DNA from: Kitasatospora paranensis
GTDB lineage: Bacteria > Actinomycetota > Actinomycetes > Streptomycetales > Streptomycetaceae
Reading direction: 5' to 3'
DNA: 64,000 bases
Assembly: GCF_039544005.1 (NCBI RefSeq)
Contig: NZ_BAABKV010000001.1
Location: 2,046,001-2,110,000, forward strand
How positions within the stretch are numbered: the first letter of the stretch is position 1; each line of letters begins with the position of its first letter. A program made the translations under genes and the position numbers. The notes beneath the pieces were generated by a model that was not told the DNA's origin, did no database searches, and was given only the letters and a program-made list of their open reading frames with translations. Positions 35,977-46,538 of this stretch are shown one piece after another.

Positions 35977-36261
35977 GTGAGCGGCATACGCCCGGCCAGG
36001 ACACCCCGGTACTGGCGCAGCGGCACCGAGCCGGTCACTGCGCGCAGTGACCTCAAGCTGCGGTTCCTGTTGTCGGTGCTGTTCCTGCCCGTGTTCGCGC
36101 TGATGACCACCGGCTTCGCGCTCTGGGCATCCCGCAGCACGTCCTCCGACGTACCGGGCCGCGGCACGCTGGTGGTGTTCGCGGTCTGCTGCGGCGTGCT
36201 GACCCTGCTGGCGGCGGTCGACCTCTGGGTGGTGGTCCGGCGGCGCCGCACCGAGCTGTGA
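35977..36261 (+). CDS. DUF6343 family membrane protein
   Basis: 94 residues with GTEPVTARSDLKLRFLLSVLFLPVF followed by a second membrane helix and a basic tail (VVVRRRR). This is the DUF6343 pattern found in Streptomyces; function unknown. GAGGG lies six bases before the GTG. Its stop codon lies in the first unit of a 14-bp tandem repeat. Confidence 0.75.
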   Translation: MSGIRPARTPRYWRSGTEPVTARSDLKLRFLLSVLFLPVFALMTTGFALWASRSTSSDVPGRGTLVVFAVCCGVLTLLAAVDLWVVVRRRRTEL

Positions 36262-36298
36262 CCGGCAGGCGGTGACCGGCAGGTGGTGACCGGCAGGT
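36257..36298. repeat. 14-bp tandem repeat containing a stop codon
   Basis: Three units of GGTGACCGGCAGGT with small changes in the first, plus a partial fourth (to about 36306). The TGA of the upstream gene is inside unit 1 and is repeated in each unit. Confidence 0.85.
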
Positions 36299-36387
36299 GG
36301 TGACCGTCCAGGGTGGGACGGGGCTGCGGGTGTCACGACCCTGTCACACCTCTCCCCAGGTCGCCGCGGACCTGACAGGCTGTGCGG

Positions 36388-36870
36388 ATGCGCACACGTA
36401 CCCTCACCGTGGCCGTCATGGCGGCCGCCGTCCTCGGCCTCGCCTCCTGTTCGAGCTCCGGCGGCTCCGGCTCGGACACGGCCCCCGCCGCCGGCACCGC
36501 CCCCTCCGCCGCGGCGAGCGCCACGGCATCCGGTGCCGCGACCCCGACCGACGCCGCACCGACCGGCCCCAAGCCCGCGCAGCCCAGCGACGCCGGGCTC
36601 CCGCCGCTGCCGGACGCCGCCGCCACCGCGAAGCTGGTGGCCGCCCTGAACGCCATCGACCCGGCGATCGCCAAGGATCCCGCCAAGGCCGTCGCCTCCG
36701 CCCGCACCCAGTGCCAGGCCGTCTACCACTACCCGAAGGACCACGACCGGCTGCTCCGACTCACCCAGCAGACCTTCACCTCGCCCGACCACCCGCAGGG
36801 CTTCGGGCCGGAGAAGTCCGAGCGGATCCTGGCCGCCGTGCAGGCCGGGCTCTGCCCCGGAGCCCGCTGA
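36388..36870 (+). CDS. Putative lipoprotein
   Basis: 160 residues. The signal peptide MRTRTLTVAVMAAAVLGLASCSSSGG has a lipobox LASC, so it should be lipid-anchored outside the membrane. An Ala/Thr/Pro spacer leads to a C-terminal helical domain with two further cysteines (ARTQCQAVYHYP and QAGLCPGAR) that could pair. Function unknown. The ATG giving MRTRTLT is chosen. A perfect hairpin follows. Confidence 0.75.
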   Translation: MRTRTLTVAVMAAAVLGLASCSSSGGSGSDTAPAAGTAPSAAASATASGAATPTDAAPTGPKPAQPSDAGLPPLPDAAATAKLVAALNAIDPAIAKDPAKAVASARTQCQAVYHYPKDHDRLLRLTQQTFTSPDHPQGFGPEKSERILAAVQAGLCPGAR

Positions 36871-36895
36871 GCGCACACCGGCAACGCTGCGGAAG

Positions 36896-36925
36896 CGAGC
36901 CCCACCGGCCGACCGGTGGGGCTCG
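36896..36925 (+). terminator. Terminator after the lipoprotein gene
   Basis: CGAGCCCCACCGG and CCGGTGGGGCTCG form a perfect 13-pair stem with a CCGA loop. Confidence 0.85.
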
Positions 36926-37167
36926 TCCGTTGCCGCCCGTGACGGCGCCCACGGCGAAAGCCGCAACACCACCCACGACGACGTCCGCGGGACCGCCGGT
37001 GCACACCGACTTCGACGCCGTGCCGTCCCACCTGCACCGGATCGTCCCTGCGATGAACGACCATGGCAGGGTCCGGGCCTCCGGACGACACGGGTCCCGG
37101 CGCGACCGCCGCCGACCAACGCCGCAACGCGCCATGCCACGTGCTCCACGACCACCACGGACTGACG

Positions 37168-37974
37168 ATGCCCCAGACCATCCTGCTCACCGGCGCCGCC
37201 GGCGGTGTCGGCAGCATGCTGCGCCACCTGCTCCCGGCGTTCGACCACCGGCTGCGCTGCGCCGACCTCGTCGCCGTCCCGAACGAACCCGACGCGCTGG
37301 TCTTCGACCTGCGGGACGCCGACGCCGTCCGGGAGGCCGTCCGCGGCGTGGACGCGGTCGTCCACCTCGGCGGGATCTCGCAGGAGGACACCTTCCAAGC
37401 CATCCTCGGCGCGAACATCGAGGGCGCGTACCACGTCTACGAGGCCGTCCGGCAGGAGGGCGTGCCGCGGGTGGTGTTCGCCAGCTCCAACCACGCCGTC
37501 GGATTCACCCCGCTGGAGGGCCGCGGGCCGGGCGGCGCAGGGCTGATCGGCACCGCGATCCCGCCCCGTCCCGACACCTACTACGGCCTGTCCAAGGTGT
37601 TCGGCGAGGGGCTGGCGCAGCTCTACGCCGACAAGTACGGCGTCACCACCGTCTCGGTGCGGATCGGTTCGTGCTTCCCCCGGCCGACCACCACCCGGAT
37701 GCTCTCCACCTGGCTGAGCCCGGCCGACTGCGCCCGCCTGGTGCACGCCGCGCTCACCGCGCCGGTGACGGGCCACGTCGTGGTGAACGGCATCAGCGCC
37801 AACACCCGCGGCTGGTGGGACCTCGCCCCGGCCCGGGCCCTCGGCTACGAGCCGCGGGACGACGCCGAGGAGTACGCCGCCGAGATCATCGCCGAGCACG
37901 GCGAGCTGCCGCCCGACGGCGTGGACGCACGGCTGCTGGGCGGCCCCTTCACCGGGATCGAGCCACCGCGCTGA
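37168..37974 (+). CDS. NAD-dependent epimerase/dehydratase (uronate dehydrogenase-like)
   Basis: 268 residues with an extended-SDR fold. GAAGGVGS is the nucleotide motif and VVHLGGIS is typical. The active site has Ser in ASSNHAVGF and YYGLSK with Tyr and Lys. The short C-terminus (GISANTRGWWDLAPARALGYEPRDDAEEYA) matches bacterial uronate dehydrogenases, which oxidise glucuronate or galacturonate to the lactone; that assignment is by resemblance. The ATG giving MPQTILLTG is used. Convergent with the hopanoid operon. Confidence 0.82.
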   Translation: MPQTILLTGAAGGVGSMLRHLLPAFDHRLRCADLVAVPNEPDALVFDLRDADAVREAVRGVDAVVHLGGISQEDTFQAILGANIEGAYHVYEAVRQEGVPRVVFASSNHAVGFTPLEGRGPGGAGLIGTAIPPRPDTYYGLSKVFGEGLAQLYADKYGVTTVSVRIGSCFPRPTTTRMLSTWLSPADCARLVHAALTAPVTGHVVVNGISANTRGWWDLAPARALGYEPRDDAEEYAAEIIAEHGELPPDGVDARLLGGPFTGIEPPR

Positions 37975-38066
37975 GCCCCGGGCGGGCCGTTCCCCGGGCA
38001 CGGCCCGCCCGCGCCCCGCCGCCGAACGGCCCGCACCGACAGCCGCGCTCCCGGCCCCGCCGCCGG

Positions 38067-39467
38067 TCAGCGGTTGGCGACCGCCTGCTTGACCAGGGTG
38101 CGGCCGAAGTCCCACATCAGGCCGCTGCCGCGGTGGGCGTCGTCCATCACCTCGGTGAAGGCCTCCGTGAAGCGGTCCACGTCCCGCTCGGTGATGATGA
38201 GCGGCGGGATGAGCTTGATGACCTCCAGGTGGTCGCCGGAGACCTGGGTGAGGATCCGGTGGCGCTGGAGCAGCGGCACCACCACCATCTGCGCGAACAG
38301 CCCCTTGCGGGCTGCCTGCAGGGCCGTCCAGCCGGTGCGCAGCTTCAGCGACCGGGGCCGGCCGAACTCGATCCCGATCATCAGCCCGCGCCCGCGGACA
38401 TCGGCGAGCAGCTCGTACTTGTCCATCAGCGCCGCCAGCCGCAGCCGGAGCAGGTCGCCGATCCGGCGGGCGTTCTCCACCACCCGCTCCTCCCGCATGA
38501 CGTGCAGGGTGGCGAGCCCCGCGGCCATCGCCTGGGCGTTGGAGCCGAAGCTCGCCGAGTGGACGAGCACCCGGTCCATCGAGGAGTAGACCTTCTCGAA
38601 GATCCAGCCCTTGCCGAGGGTGGCGCCGATCGGGATGTAGCCGCCGGAGAGCGCCTTGGCCGCGCAGACCAGGTCGGGGCGGACGCCGTCCTCGTGCTGG
38701 TAGGCGAAGAAGTCGCCGGTGCGGCCGACGCCGGTCTGCACCTCGTCGCAGATCAGCAGTGCCTTGTGGGCGTGCAGCAGGTCCTGGGCGGCGCGCAGCC
38801 AGCCGGGCGGGGCCTCGTGCACGCCCTTGCCCTGGATCGGCTCCACGATCAGGCCCGCGACGTCGCCCTTCTTCAACTCGCGCTCCAGCGCTGCGAGATC
38901 GCCGAGCGGGATGGCGGTGTCCGGCAGCAGTGGATCGAATCCCTTGCGGAAGCCGCTCTCGCCGTTGACCGAGAGCGAGCCGGTGGTCAGACCGTGGAAG
39001 GCGTGGTCGCAGTAGAGGATCCGGCGCCTGCCGGTGGCGTACCGGGCGAACTTGAGTGCCGTCTCGACGGCCTCGGTGCCGCTGTTGCCGAAGAACACCC
39101 TGTCCATGCCGGGCGCGAGGGCGAGGAGCTGCTCGGCGAGCAGGCCGGGCAGCGGGGCGCAGTCGAACCGGGTGAGGTCGGGCAGGTCGAGGTCCATCAC
39201 CTGCTGGACGGCGGCCCGCACCACCGGGTGGTGCCGGCCGAGCGCGAAGATCCCGAACCCGGCGAGCATGTCCAGGTACTCGTTGCCCTCGGCGTCGTAG
39301 AAGTACGGCCCCCGGGCCCGCTCGTACGTCCGGTCGAAGCCGATGGTGCGCAGCATTCGCGGCAGCTGCGGGTTGAGATGACGCGCGTGCAGCTCGTACC
39401 GTTCGGCGCCGCGGTCGGCGAGCAGCGCGGCGAGGTCGAGTCCCGGGGTGGGACGGTCAGCCGGCAT
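38067..39467 (-). CDS. hpnO: Hopanoid class III aminotransferase
   Basis: A 466-residue PLP enzyme and last gene of the hopanoid run. The PLP Lys is in [13 protein letters not shown], the Asp in ICDEVQTG, and the phosphate loop is [11 protein letters not shown]. HpnO makes aminobacteriohopanetriol, probably from a ribosylhopane-derived aldehyde. It starts 11 bases inside the end of dxs, so it is translationally coupled. The position, plus the ornithine-aminotransferase-like form, supports this function over a general transaminase. Confidence 0.88.
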   Translation of the reverse strand: MPADRPTPGLDLAALLADRGAERYELHARHLNPQLPRMLRTIGFDRTYERARGPYFYDAEGNEYLDMLAGFGIFALGRHHPVVRAAVQQVMDLDLPDLTRFDCAPLPGLLAEQLLALAPGMDRVFFGNSGTEAVETALKFARYATGRRRILYCDHAFHGLTTGSLSVNGESGFRKGFDPLLPDTAIPLGDLAALERELKKGDVAGLIVEPIQGKGVHEAPPGWLRAAQDLLHAHKALLICDEVQTGVGRTGDFFAYQHEDGVRPDLVCAAKALSGGYIPIGATLGKGWIFEKVYSSMDRVLVHSASFGSNAQAMAAGLATLHVMREERVVENARRIGDLLRLRLAALMDKYELLADVRGRGLMIGIEFGRPRSLKLRTGWTALQAARKGLFAQMVVVPLLQRHRILTQVSGDHLEVIKLIPPLIITERDVDRFTEAFTEVMDDAHRGSGLMWDFGRTLVKQAVANR

Positions 39468-41364
39468 TGTGCGGGTTCGCTCCTCTGATCGTCAGCAACT
39501 GCTTGGCGAAGGCGGCCGTCTGGGCGGCGACGCCGGTGCCGGTGAGACCGATCTCCTCCAGGATCTCTCCCCGCCCGGCGTGGGCCAGGAACTCCTGCGG
39601 GATGCCGAGATCGCGCAGCGGGACGTCCACGTCCGCGTCGCGCAGTGCCTGGGCGATCGCCGAACCGACGCCGCCCGTCCGGCCGTTGTCCTCCACCGTC
39701 ACCACCAGGCGGTGGGCGGCGGCGAGTTCGACCAGGGACGGGTCCACCGGACGGACCCAGCGCGGGTCGACGACGGTGGCGGAGAAGCCGTCGGCGAGCA
39801 GCAGGGCGGCGGCATCCAGGCAGGCCGGGGCCATCGCGCCGACGGCGACGAGCAGGATCTCCGGCGCGGGCCCGGTGCGCTGGAGCACGTCCACGGCGCC
39901 GATCCGCTGCAGGGCGGGGACGGCGGGCCCGAGTTCGCCCTTGGGGAAGCGCAGCACGGTCGGCCCGTCGGTGATCTCGACGGCTTCGCGGAGCTGGGTG
40001 CGCAGCTGCTCGGCGTCGCGCGGGGCGGCGAGCCGCAGCCCGGGGACGACCTGGAGGATCGACATGTCCCACATGCCGTTGTGGGAGGCGCCGTCGTTGC
40101 CGGTGACGCCGGCCCGGTCGAGCACGAAGGTGACGCCGAGCCGGTGCAGGGCGACGTCCATCAGGACCTGGTCGAACGCCCGGTTGAGGAAGGTCGCGTA
40201 GACCGCGACGACCGGGTGCAGACCGCCGGTGGCCAGGCCCGCGGCGCTGGCGACGGCGTGCTGCTCGGCGATGCCGACGTCGAAGGTCCGGTCGGGGTGC
40301 GCGGCGGCGAAGTCGGCGAGGCCGACCGGCTGCAGCATGGCGGCGGTGACGGCGACGACGTCCGGCCGGTCGCTGCCGAGTTCGACCATCTCGGCGCCGA
40401 AGACGGACGTCCAGGACTGCCCGGCCGAGGGCGACACCGGCAGGCAGGTGTACGGGTCCATGGCGCCGACCGCGTGGAAGCGGTCGGCCTCGTCCTGCTC
40501 GGCGGGCCGGTAGCCGCGGCCCTTGCGGGTGATGCAGTGGACGATCACCGGGCCGCCGAAATGCCGGGCGCGGCCCAGCGCCTGTTCCATGGCGGCGATG
40601 TCGTGGCCGTCGATCGGACCGATGTACTTGAGCCCGAGGTCCTCGAACATGCCCTGCGGGGCGAAGGCGTCCTTGAAGCCCTTCTTGGCGCCGTGCAGGG
40701 CGCCGAAGATGGGCTGGCCGACGATCGGGGTGCGCTGCAGCGCCTCCTTGCCCCAGGCGAGGAAGCGCTCGTAGCCGCGGGTGGTGCGCAGGGTGGCGAG
40801 GTGGTGGGCGAGGCCGCCGATGGTGCGGGCGTAGGAGCGCTCGTTGTCGTTGACGACGATGACGAGCGGGCGGTCCTGGGCCTCGGCGATGTTGTTGAGG
40901 GCCTCCCAGGCCATGCCGCCGGTGAGGGCGCCGTCGCCGACGACGGCGACGGTGTGCCGGTCGGCGCCGAGCAGCTGGTTGGCCTTGGCGATGCCGTCGG
41001 CGTAGCCGAGCGCGGTGGAGGCGTGCGAGTTCTCGATGAGGTCGTGCTCGGACTCGGCGCGCGAGGGGTAGCCGGACAGGCCGCCCTTGCCGCGCAGCCG
41101 GGAGAAGTCCTGGCGGCCGGTGAGCAGCTTGTGGACGTACGCCTGGTGGCCGGTGTCCCAGAGGATGCGGTCGTGCGGTGAGTCGAAGACCCGGTGGAGC
41201 GCGATGGTGAGCTCGACGACGCCGAGGTTGGGGCCGAGGTGGCCGCCGGTGCGCGTGACGGCGTCGATCAGGAAGTCGCGGATCTCGTCGGCCAGCACCG
41301 GCAGGTCGTCGTCGGGCAGCCGTCTGAGGTCGGCCGGCCCCGTGATGGTGGACAGGAGTGACAT
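39457..41364 (-). CDS. dxs: 1-deoxy-D-xylulose-5-phosphate synthase
   Basis: A 635-residue thiamine-diphosphate enzyme that joins pyruvate and glyceraldehyde 3-phosphate, the first step of the MEP isoprenoid pathway. [10 protein letters not shown], the GDG-N thiamine motif ([17 protein letters not shown]), [16 protein letters not shown] with catalytic Glu, and [15 protein letters not shown] are all present. Being inside the hopanoid operon it probably boosts precursor supply. Other Streptomyces operons of this type also have ispG beside dxs; here the 122-base gap before it is empty. Confidence 0.95.
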   Translation of the reverse strand: MSLLSTITGPADLRRLPDDDLPVLADEIRDFLIDAVTRTGGHLGPNLGVVELTIALHRVFDSPHDRILWDTGHQAYVHKLLTGRQDFSRLRGKGGLSGYPSRAESEHDLIENSHASTALGYADGIAKANQLLGADRHTVAVVGDGALTGGMAWEALNNIAEAQDRPLVIVVNDNERSYARTIGGLAHHLATLRTTRGYERFLAWGKEALQRTPIVGQPIFGALHGAKKGFKDAFAPQGMFEDLGLKYIGPIDGHDIAAMEQALGRARHFGGPVIVHCITRKGRGYRPAEQDEADRFHAVGAMDPYTCLPVSPSAGQSWTSVFGAEMVELGSDRPDVVAVTAAMLQPVGLADFAAAHPDRTFDVGIAEQHAVASAAGLATGGLHPVVAVYATFLNRAFDQVLMDVALHRLGVTFVLDRAGVTGNDGASHNGMWDMSILQVVPGLRLAAPRDAEQLRTQLREAVEITDGPTVLRFPKGELGPAVPALQRIGAVDVLQRTGPAPEILLVAVGAMAPACLDAAALLLADGFSATVVDPRWVRPVDPSLVELAAAHRLVVTVEDNGRTGGVGSAIAQALRDADVDVPLRDLGIPQEFLAHAGRGEILEEIGLTGTGVAAQTAAFAKQLLTIRGANPHNAG

Positions 41365-41486
41365 GGCTTCACCTCGCGGCTCGAAGGAGGGCGATGACCG
41401 TCTGTGTCCAGGGTGCGGCCGCCGGGGACGGCGCGCCTGTTGTCCGCGTCCGGTGCGCGCCCGTGGGCGCGCACCGGACGGGGCGG

Positions 41487-42511
41487 TCAGTTGACGCGTC
41501 CGGAGCCGAGCGTCTCGCGGGCGGCGCGCAGCGACTCCTTGAGCGAGCCCATGGTGGCGAGGACGGCGGTGGGCTCGTAGCCGCAGTGCGCCATGCAGTT
41601 CTCGCAGCGCGGGTCCTTGCCGCGGCCGTACTTGTCCCAGTCGGTCTTCTCGATGAGCTCCCGGTAGGTGGGGACGTAGCCGTCGGCCATCAGGTAGCAG
41701 GGCCGCTGCCAGCCGAACAGCGAGTAGTTGGGGATGCCCCAGGCGGTGCACTCGAAGTCGATCTTGCCTTCGAGGAAGTCCAGGAAGAGCGGGCTGTGGT
41801 TGAGCCGCCAGCGCCTGCGGTTGCCGCCGGCGAAGGCCTTGCGGAACAGCTCGCGGGTCTGCGCGACGCCGAGGAAGTGCTCCTGGTCGGGGCCTTCTCG
41901 TAGGCGTAGGCCGGCGAGATCATCATCTCGTCGACCTTCAGTTCGTCGTTGAGGTAGTCGAGCACCTCGATGATCGTCTGCGGGGTGTCGGTGTTGAAGA
42001 ACGTCGAGTTGGTGGTGACCCGGAAGCCGCGGCGCTTGGCCTCCTTGATCGCCTCCACCGCCTCGTCGAAGGTGCCCTCCTTGGCCACCGACGCGTCGTG
42101 CCGCTCGCGGAGGCCGTCGATGTGGACGGTGAAGGTGAAATACGGCGAAGGGGTGAATCTGTCCAGCTTCTTGCGCATCAGCAGGGCGTTGGTGCAGAGG
42201 AAGACGTACTTGCGCCGGCCGACCAGCTGGCGGACGATCTCGTCGATCTGCGGGTGCATCAGCGGCTCGCCGCCGGCGATGGAGACCATCGGCGCGCCGG
42301 ACTCCAGGACGGCGCCGACCGCCTGGGCCACGGGCATTCTCTGCTTCAGCACCCCGGCCGGATGCTGGATCTTGCCACACCCCTCACAGGCCAGGTTGCA
42401 CGCGTACAGCGGCTCCAGCTCGACGATGAGCGGGAACTTCTCGCGGCGCTTGAGCTTCTGCTGCAACAGGTAGGTGCTGACGCGAAGGGACTGGCGCAGC
42501 GGCATGGCCAT
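41487..42511 (-). CDS. hpnH: Hopanoid radical SAM protein, one frame break
   Basis: About 341 residues. Radical SAM cluster Cys at C38, C42 and C45 (CNLACEGC). HpnH adds the adenosyl radical from SAM to diploptene, giving adenosylhopane. [15 protein letters not shown] and the C-terminal [15 protein letters not shown] are family marks. Near 41897 one base is missing after YAYEKAP; the next frame continues [17 protein letters not shown]. The first of two close ATGs has GGAGG ten bases upstream, overlapping the hpnG stop region with two bases between. Confidence 0.92.
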
Positions 42512-42513
42512 GG

Positions 42514-43215
42514 CTAACTCGCCTCCTGGGGGAGCGTCGAGGGCTGTGGGTGGGGCTCGGACTGTGCGAGGTCGGCATGGCCGGCCTGGTCGGCGACCGC
42601 TGCTGCGGCCAGCCGGTGCCATTCGGTGAGCGCCGGGACGGCCGCGCGCAGCGTCCGCCACGCCCGGAAACCGGCCGGCAGGGTGCCCGGCCGGAGCAGC
42701 TCGTGCTCCGGGGTGTCGACCACGACCCGCAGCACGGCGGCGGGCAGGTCGGGTCGGGTGTCGGCCCGGGCCGCGAGGACCCCGGCGGCCTCCATGTCGA
42801 CGGCCAGGGCGCCGCGCAGGTGCAGGGCCTGCCGCTCGGCGCCGCGGACGACGTGGTCGGCGGTGTGGTGCAGGCCGATGTGCGTGGTCAGGCCGTGCGC
42901 CTGGAGGGCCTTGGCCATCGACCGTGCGGTGTCGAGGCCGAACTGCCGGCCCTCGGTGTCGCGGACGGCGTCGGCCACCACCACGTCGCCGGGACGGACT
43001 CCGGGGGCCACGGACGCGCCGAAGCCGGCGACGACCAGGGCGCCGTACCCGCCGCGGGCGAGCACCGTGCGGACGCTGCGGCCGGCGCGCCGGCGCCCGA
43101 TCCCCGTCCGCACCAGCACCGGCGGGCCGCCGACGCCGCCGGCCCAGTCACCACCGCGCAGCGCCCAGGCCTCGGGGCCGAGCGCGCACAGCACCAGCAG
43201 GGGACCGCCCGTCAT
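42514..43215 (-). CDS. hpnG: Adenosylhopane nucleosidase
   Basis: 233 residues of the purine-nucleoside phosphorylase/MTA nucleosidase fold. AVDMEAAGVLAA is the diagnostic motif, and VVAGFGASVAPGVRPGDVVVAD is the ribose or phosphate region. HpnG removes adenine from adenosylhopane to give ribosylhopane, directly after HpnH acts. I chose the ATG giving MTGGPLLVLC because GGAGG lies eight bases upstream; an upstream GTG-type extension adds only Arg-rich sequence. Confidence 0.88.
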   Translation of the reverse strand: MTGGPLLVLCALGPEAWALRGGDWAGGVGGPPVLVRTGIGRRRAGRSVRTVLARGGYGALVVAGFGASVAPGVRPGDVVVADAVRDTEGRQFGLDTARSMAKALQAHGLTTHIGLHHTADHVVRGAERQALHLRGALAVDMEAAGVLAARADTRPDLPAAVLRVVVDTPEHELLRPGTLPAGFRAWRTLRAAVPALTEWHRLAAAAVADQAGHADLAQSEPHPQPSTLPQEAS

Positions 43216-43276
43216 GCCGTTCCTCCGTTCGATCGGTCGGGCAGTGACGTTTCGGCTGCCCGGTGCTGCTGCCCGT

Positions 43277-45369
43277 TCACCGGTCACCGCCCCCCGCACC
43301 GAGCGGCCGCCCGGTCACGTACCGGCCGAGCGCCGTCACCGGGAAGACCAGGCGGTACAGGTGGTAGTTGATCGAGAAGTCCCAGGGGAAGCCCGTCCCG
43401 GTGAACTGGGGTTCGTCCCAGGTGCCGTCCGGCCGCTGGGTGCGGGCCAGCCAGCGCACGCCGCGCTCGACGCTCTCGGCCCCGGCTCCGTCGGGGCCCT
43501 CCCCGGCGGCGAGCAGGGCCATCAGGGCCCACGCGGTCTGCGAGGCGGTGGAGTCGCCCCGGCCGGCCCAGGTGGCTGGGTCCTCGTAGGAGCGCATGTC
43601 CTCGCCCCAGCCGCCGTCCGGGTTCTGCCGGCTCTCCAGCCAGCGGACGGAGCGGCGGATCGCCGGGTGGTCCCGCTCAAGCCCGGCGGCGACCAGGGCG
43701 GGCAGCACCGAGCCGGTGCCGTAGATGTAGTTGGTGCCCCAGCGGCCGAACCAGGATCCGTCGGCCTCCTGGTTCTCCAGCAGCCAGGCGATGCCGCGCA
43801 GGGTGCGCGGGTCGCGGGCCCGGCCGACCTCGGCGAGCATCTCGACGACATGGGCGGTGACGTCCGCCGACGGCGGGTCGATGACCTCGCCGAAGTCGCA
43901 GAACGGCAGCTTGTTCGGGAACGGGCTGGTGTTGTCGACGTCGAAGGCGCCCCAGGCGCCGTTGCGGGACTGCATGCCGAGGTTCCACTCGACGCCGCGC
44001 CGGACGGCGGCCGCCATCCGCTCGGGCTCCGGGTGGGCGACCCGGCGCAGGGCGAGCACCACCTCGGCGGTGTCGTCGATGTCGGGGTAGGTGTCGTTCT
44101 GGAACTCGAACGCCCAGCCGCCCGGGGCGAGCTTGGGCCGCTTGACCGACCAGTCTCCGGGGGTGGTGATCTCCTCGCCGAGCATCCAGTCGGCGGCCCG
44201 CACCAGCGCCGGGTGGTCGCCCGGGAGGCCGGCGTCGCGCAGCGCGACGGTGGCCAGACAGGTGTCCCAGACCGGGGACTGGCAGGCCTCCAGCCAGCGG
44301 CGGCCGTCCTCGGTCTGCACGGTGAAGCCGTCGAACGCGTCGAGGCCGGCCTTCATCACCGGGTGGTCGAGCTGGTAGCCGAGCAGGTGGAGGGCGATCA
44401 GCGAGTACACGGCGGGCGGCTGGATGCCGCCCCAGCAGCCGTCGGCCTCCTGCCGGTCGACGATCCACCGGCCGGCCCGGGCGAGCGCGACCCGGCGCAG
44501 CGGCTTGACCGCGAAGCGGTGGTACTGGTGCATCAGCCGGTCGAGGCGCTGGAACATGCCGTCCCAGGTCGCGGCGGGGGCCAGCGGACGGGCGGGGTAC
44601 GGGTCTGCCGGGTCGGCGTGGAGCTCGGTGAGCGCGAAGGGGCCGGGCCGGACGGGGCGGTGGGCCGAGACGACGGTGAGCGGCACGATGGTCTGCCGGG
44701 CCCACTGGCCGAAGGCGTAGATGTTGAGCGGGGCCCAGCTGGGCAGGAAGAGGATCTCGGGTGGGAGCTCGGGGAGTCTCTCCCACGGCCACCAGCCGAA
44801 GAGCGCGAGCCAGATCCGGGTGAAGACCCGGGTGGCGGCGATGCCGCCGGCCTCCCGGACGTACCGGGCGGCTGCCTGCATGTGGGGGGCGCCGGGGTCG
44901 TCCCCGGCGAGTCGCAGGGCGACGTACGCCTCGACGGTGGTGGAGAGTTCGGGCGGCCCGCCGTGGAAGGTCGCCCAGGTGCCGTCCTCTCGTTGCTGTG
45001 AACGGATCCAGGCTGCCGTGGCCCGGGTCTGGTCCGCGGTGCGGACGCCCAGGAACTCCCGCAGTAAAAGGTCCTCGGCGTCCATGGTGACGTTGGTCTC
45101 GAGGTCGCCCTTCCACCAACCGTCCGGGTTCTGCAGTGACAGCAGGTGGGCAGTGGCCCTGGCGAGCACCGCCTCGACGGGCACATCGTCCGATCGTCCT
45201 ACCGCGGCTGAGCCGTCGGTGGGCCGTACGGCGTCGGGGGCGGGACGGGGCCGTCCGGGACGGGCACCTGGCGGGTTGCCACCCGTTCAGGTGCCGCGGG
45301 GCGGTCGCCCACCGCGACCGGCTCGGAATCGTACTCGGGGTCGAGCCGGCCGCCCGCGGTTGCTGTCAA
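43277..45369 (-). CDS. shc: Squalene-hopene cyclase, frame break in the N-terminal leader
   Basis: Membrane-associated cyclase that turns squalene into hopene. The protonating motif is DIDD in PDIDDTAEV. At least six QW repeats are seen (QNPDGWWKG, QREDGTWAT, QEADGCWGG, QEADGSWFG, QNPDGGWGE, QRPDGTWDE). The catalytic part opens at a GTG at 45184. A better start is a TTG at 45369 encoding MTATAGGRLDPEYDSE, typical of Streptomyces Shc leaders, six bases after the prenyl synthase stop. One base lost in the G run near 45236-45240 separates this leader from the core. The alternative is a short protein starting at 45184. Confidence 0.93.
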
Positions 45370-45375
45370 TTCACG

Positions 45376-46538
45376 TCACCTCTCTCGTACCACCACGAAT
45401 TCGGCGAGTGCGACGAAGTGCTCGCGCACCGCGTCGGTCATCGGCACCTCGTCCAGTGCGGCGAGGGCGGTCTGGTGCTGGCGGCGGGCCTCGTCCTGAG
45501 TCCAGGCGCGGCCGCCGGCCTCCTCGATCAGGGCGGCGCGGGCGGCGAGCTGCTCCTCGCTCTCCTCGCCCCGGCCCTTGGGGTCCGCCAGCTCGTCGGC
45601 GAGCCGGCGGGACGCCGTGCCCCCTCGGCCAGCGCGGCACAGACCGGCAGGGACTTCTTGCGCTGGCGCAGGTCGCCCCAGTGCGGCTTGCCGGTGACCT
45701 CGGTGGCGCCCCAGATGCCGAGCAGGTCGTCGACGGCCTGGAAGGCCAGGCCCAGGTGGTGGCCGTAGCGCTGGAGCGCCCCGGACACCCGGTCGTCCGC
45801 GCCGGCCAGCACCGCGCCGATGGCGGCGGAGGCGGCGAGCAGCGCTCCGGTCTTGCCGCCCTCCATCTCCAGGCACTCCTCGACGGTGACGACGTCGCGC
45901 TTCTCGAACTCGACGTCCATCGCCTGCCCGTCGATCAGCCCGCGGGTGGCCGTGGTGATGAGCCGGACGGCGCGCGCGGCGTCCACGGCGCTCGCCCCGC
46001 CCGTGACCGCGGCGTCCAGCAGCACCTCCGTCCCCAGCGTCGCCAGGGCGTCGCCGACCAGGATCGCCTGGGCCGGTCCGAAGACCGTCCACGCGGTGGC
46101 CCGGTGGCGCCGGGTCTCGTCACCGTCCATCAGATCATCATGGAGCAGCGAGAAGTTGTGCACCAGTTCAACGGAGACCCCGCCGGGCACTCCGACCTCG
46201 GCGGATGCGCCGACCGCCTCCGCCGACAGCAGGGCCAGCGCAGGCCGCACGGCCTTGCCGCCGTCCCCCGCCGCCGGGTTGCCGGCCCGGTCGATCCAGC
46301 CGAAGTGGTACGCCCCGACGGTGTCCATCGGTGCGGCCAGACGGGCGACGGCCGCGCGCAACGACGGGGTGCACATGGTCCGGCCGCGCGCCAGCAGGTC
46401 GAGCACCGACGGGGTGTCCTGCACCGAACCGGCGGCCTGGGTGCGAGCCTCCACGAACGTTCCCTCTCCATGCGAAGGCCCGGCCGGAACCGCCGGCAGG
46501 CCTGGTGCGATCTCAGTGGTGACCGGGCGGGCCGTCAT
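45376..46538 (-). CDS. Prenyl diphosphate synthase of the hopanoid operon, one frame break
   Basis: About 387 residues; makes farnesyl or geranylgeranyl diphosphate. First Asp-rich motif LLHDDLMDGD, second FQAVDDLLGIWG, plus GGKxxRP (GDGGKAVRPAL) and GQAMDVEFE. In hopanoid operons the expected product is farnesyl diphosphate for squalene, but chain length cannot be read with confidence. Near 45622 a run of five G should be six: LAEG then continues GTASRRLADELADPKG. The start codon overlaps the hpnE stop (ATGA). Confidence 0.92.

Noticed and set aside
36297..39488. 1063-residue plus-strand open frame antisense to hpnO
   Set aside because: Contains no domain and reads through the lipoprotein and epimerase genes in the wrong frame.
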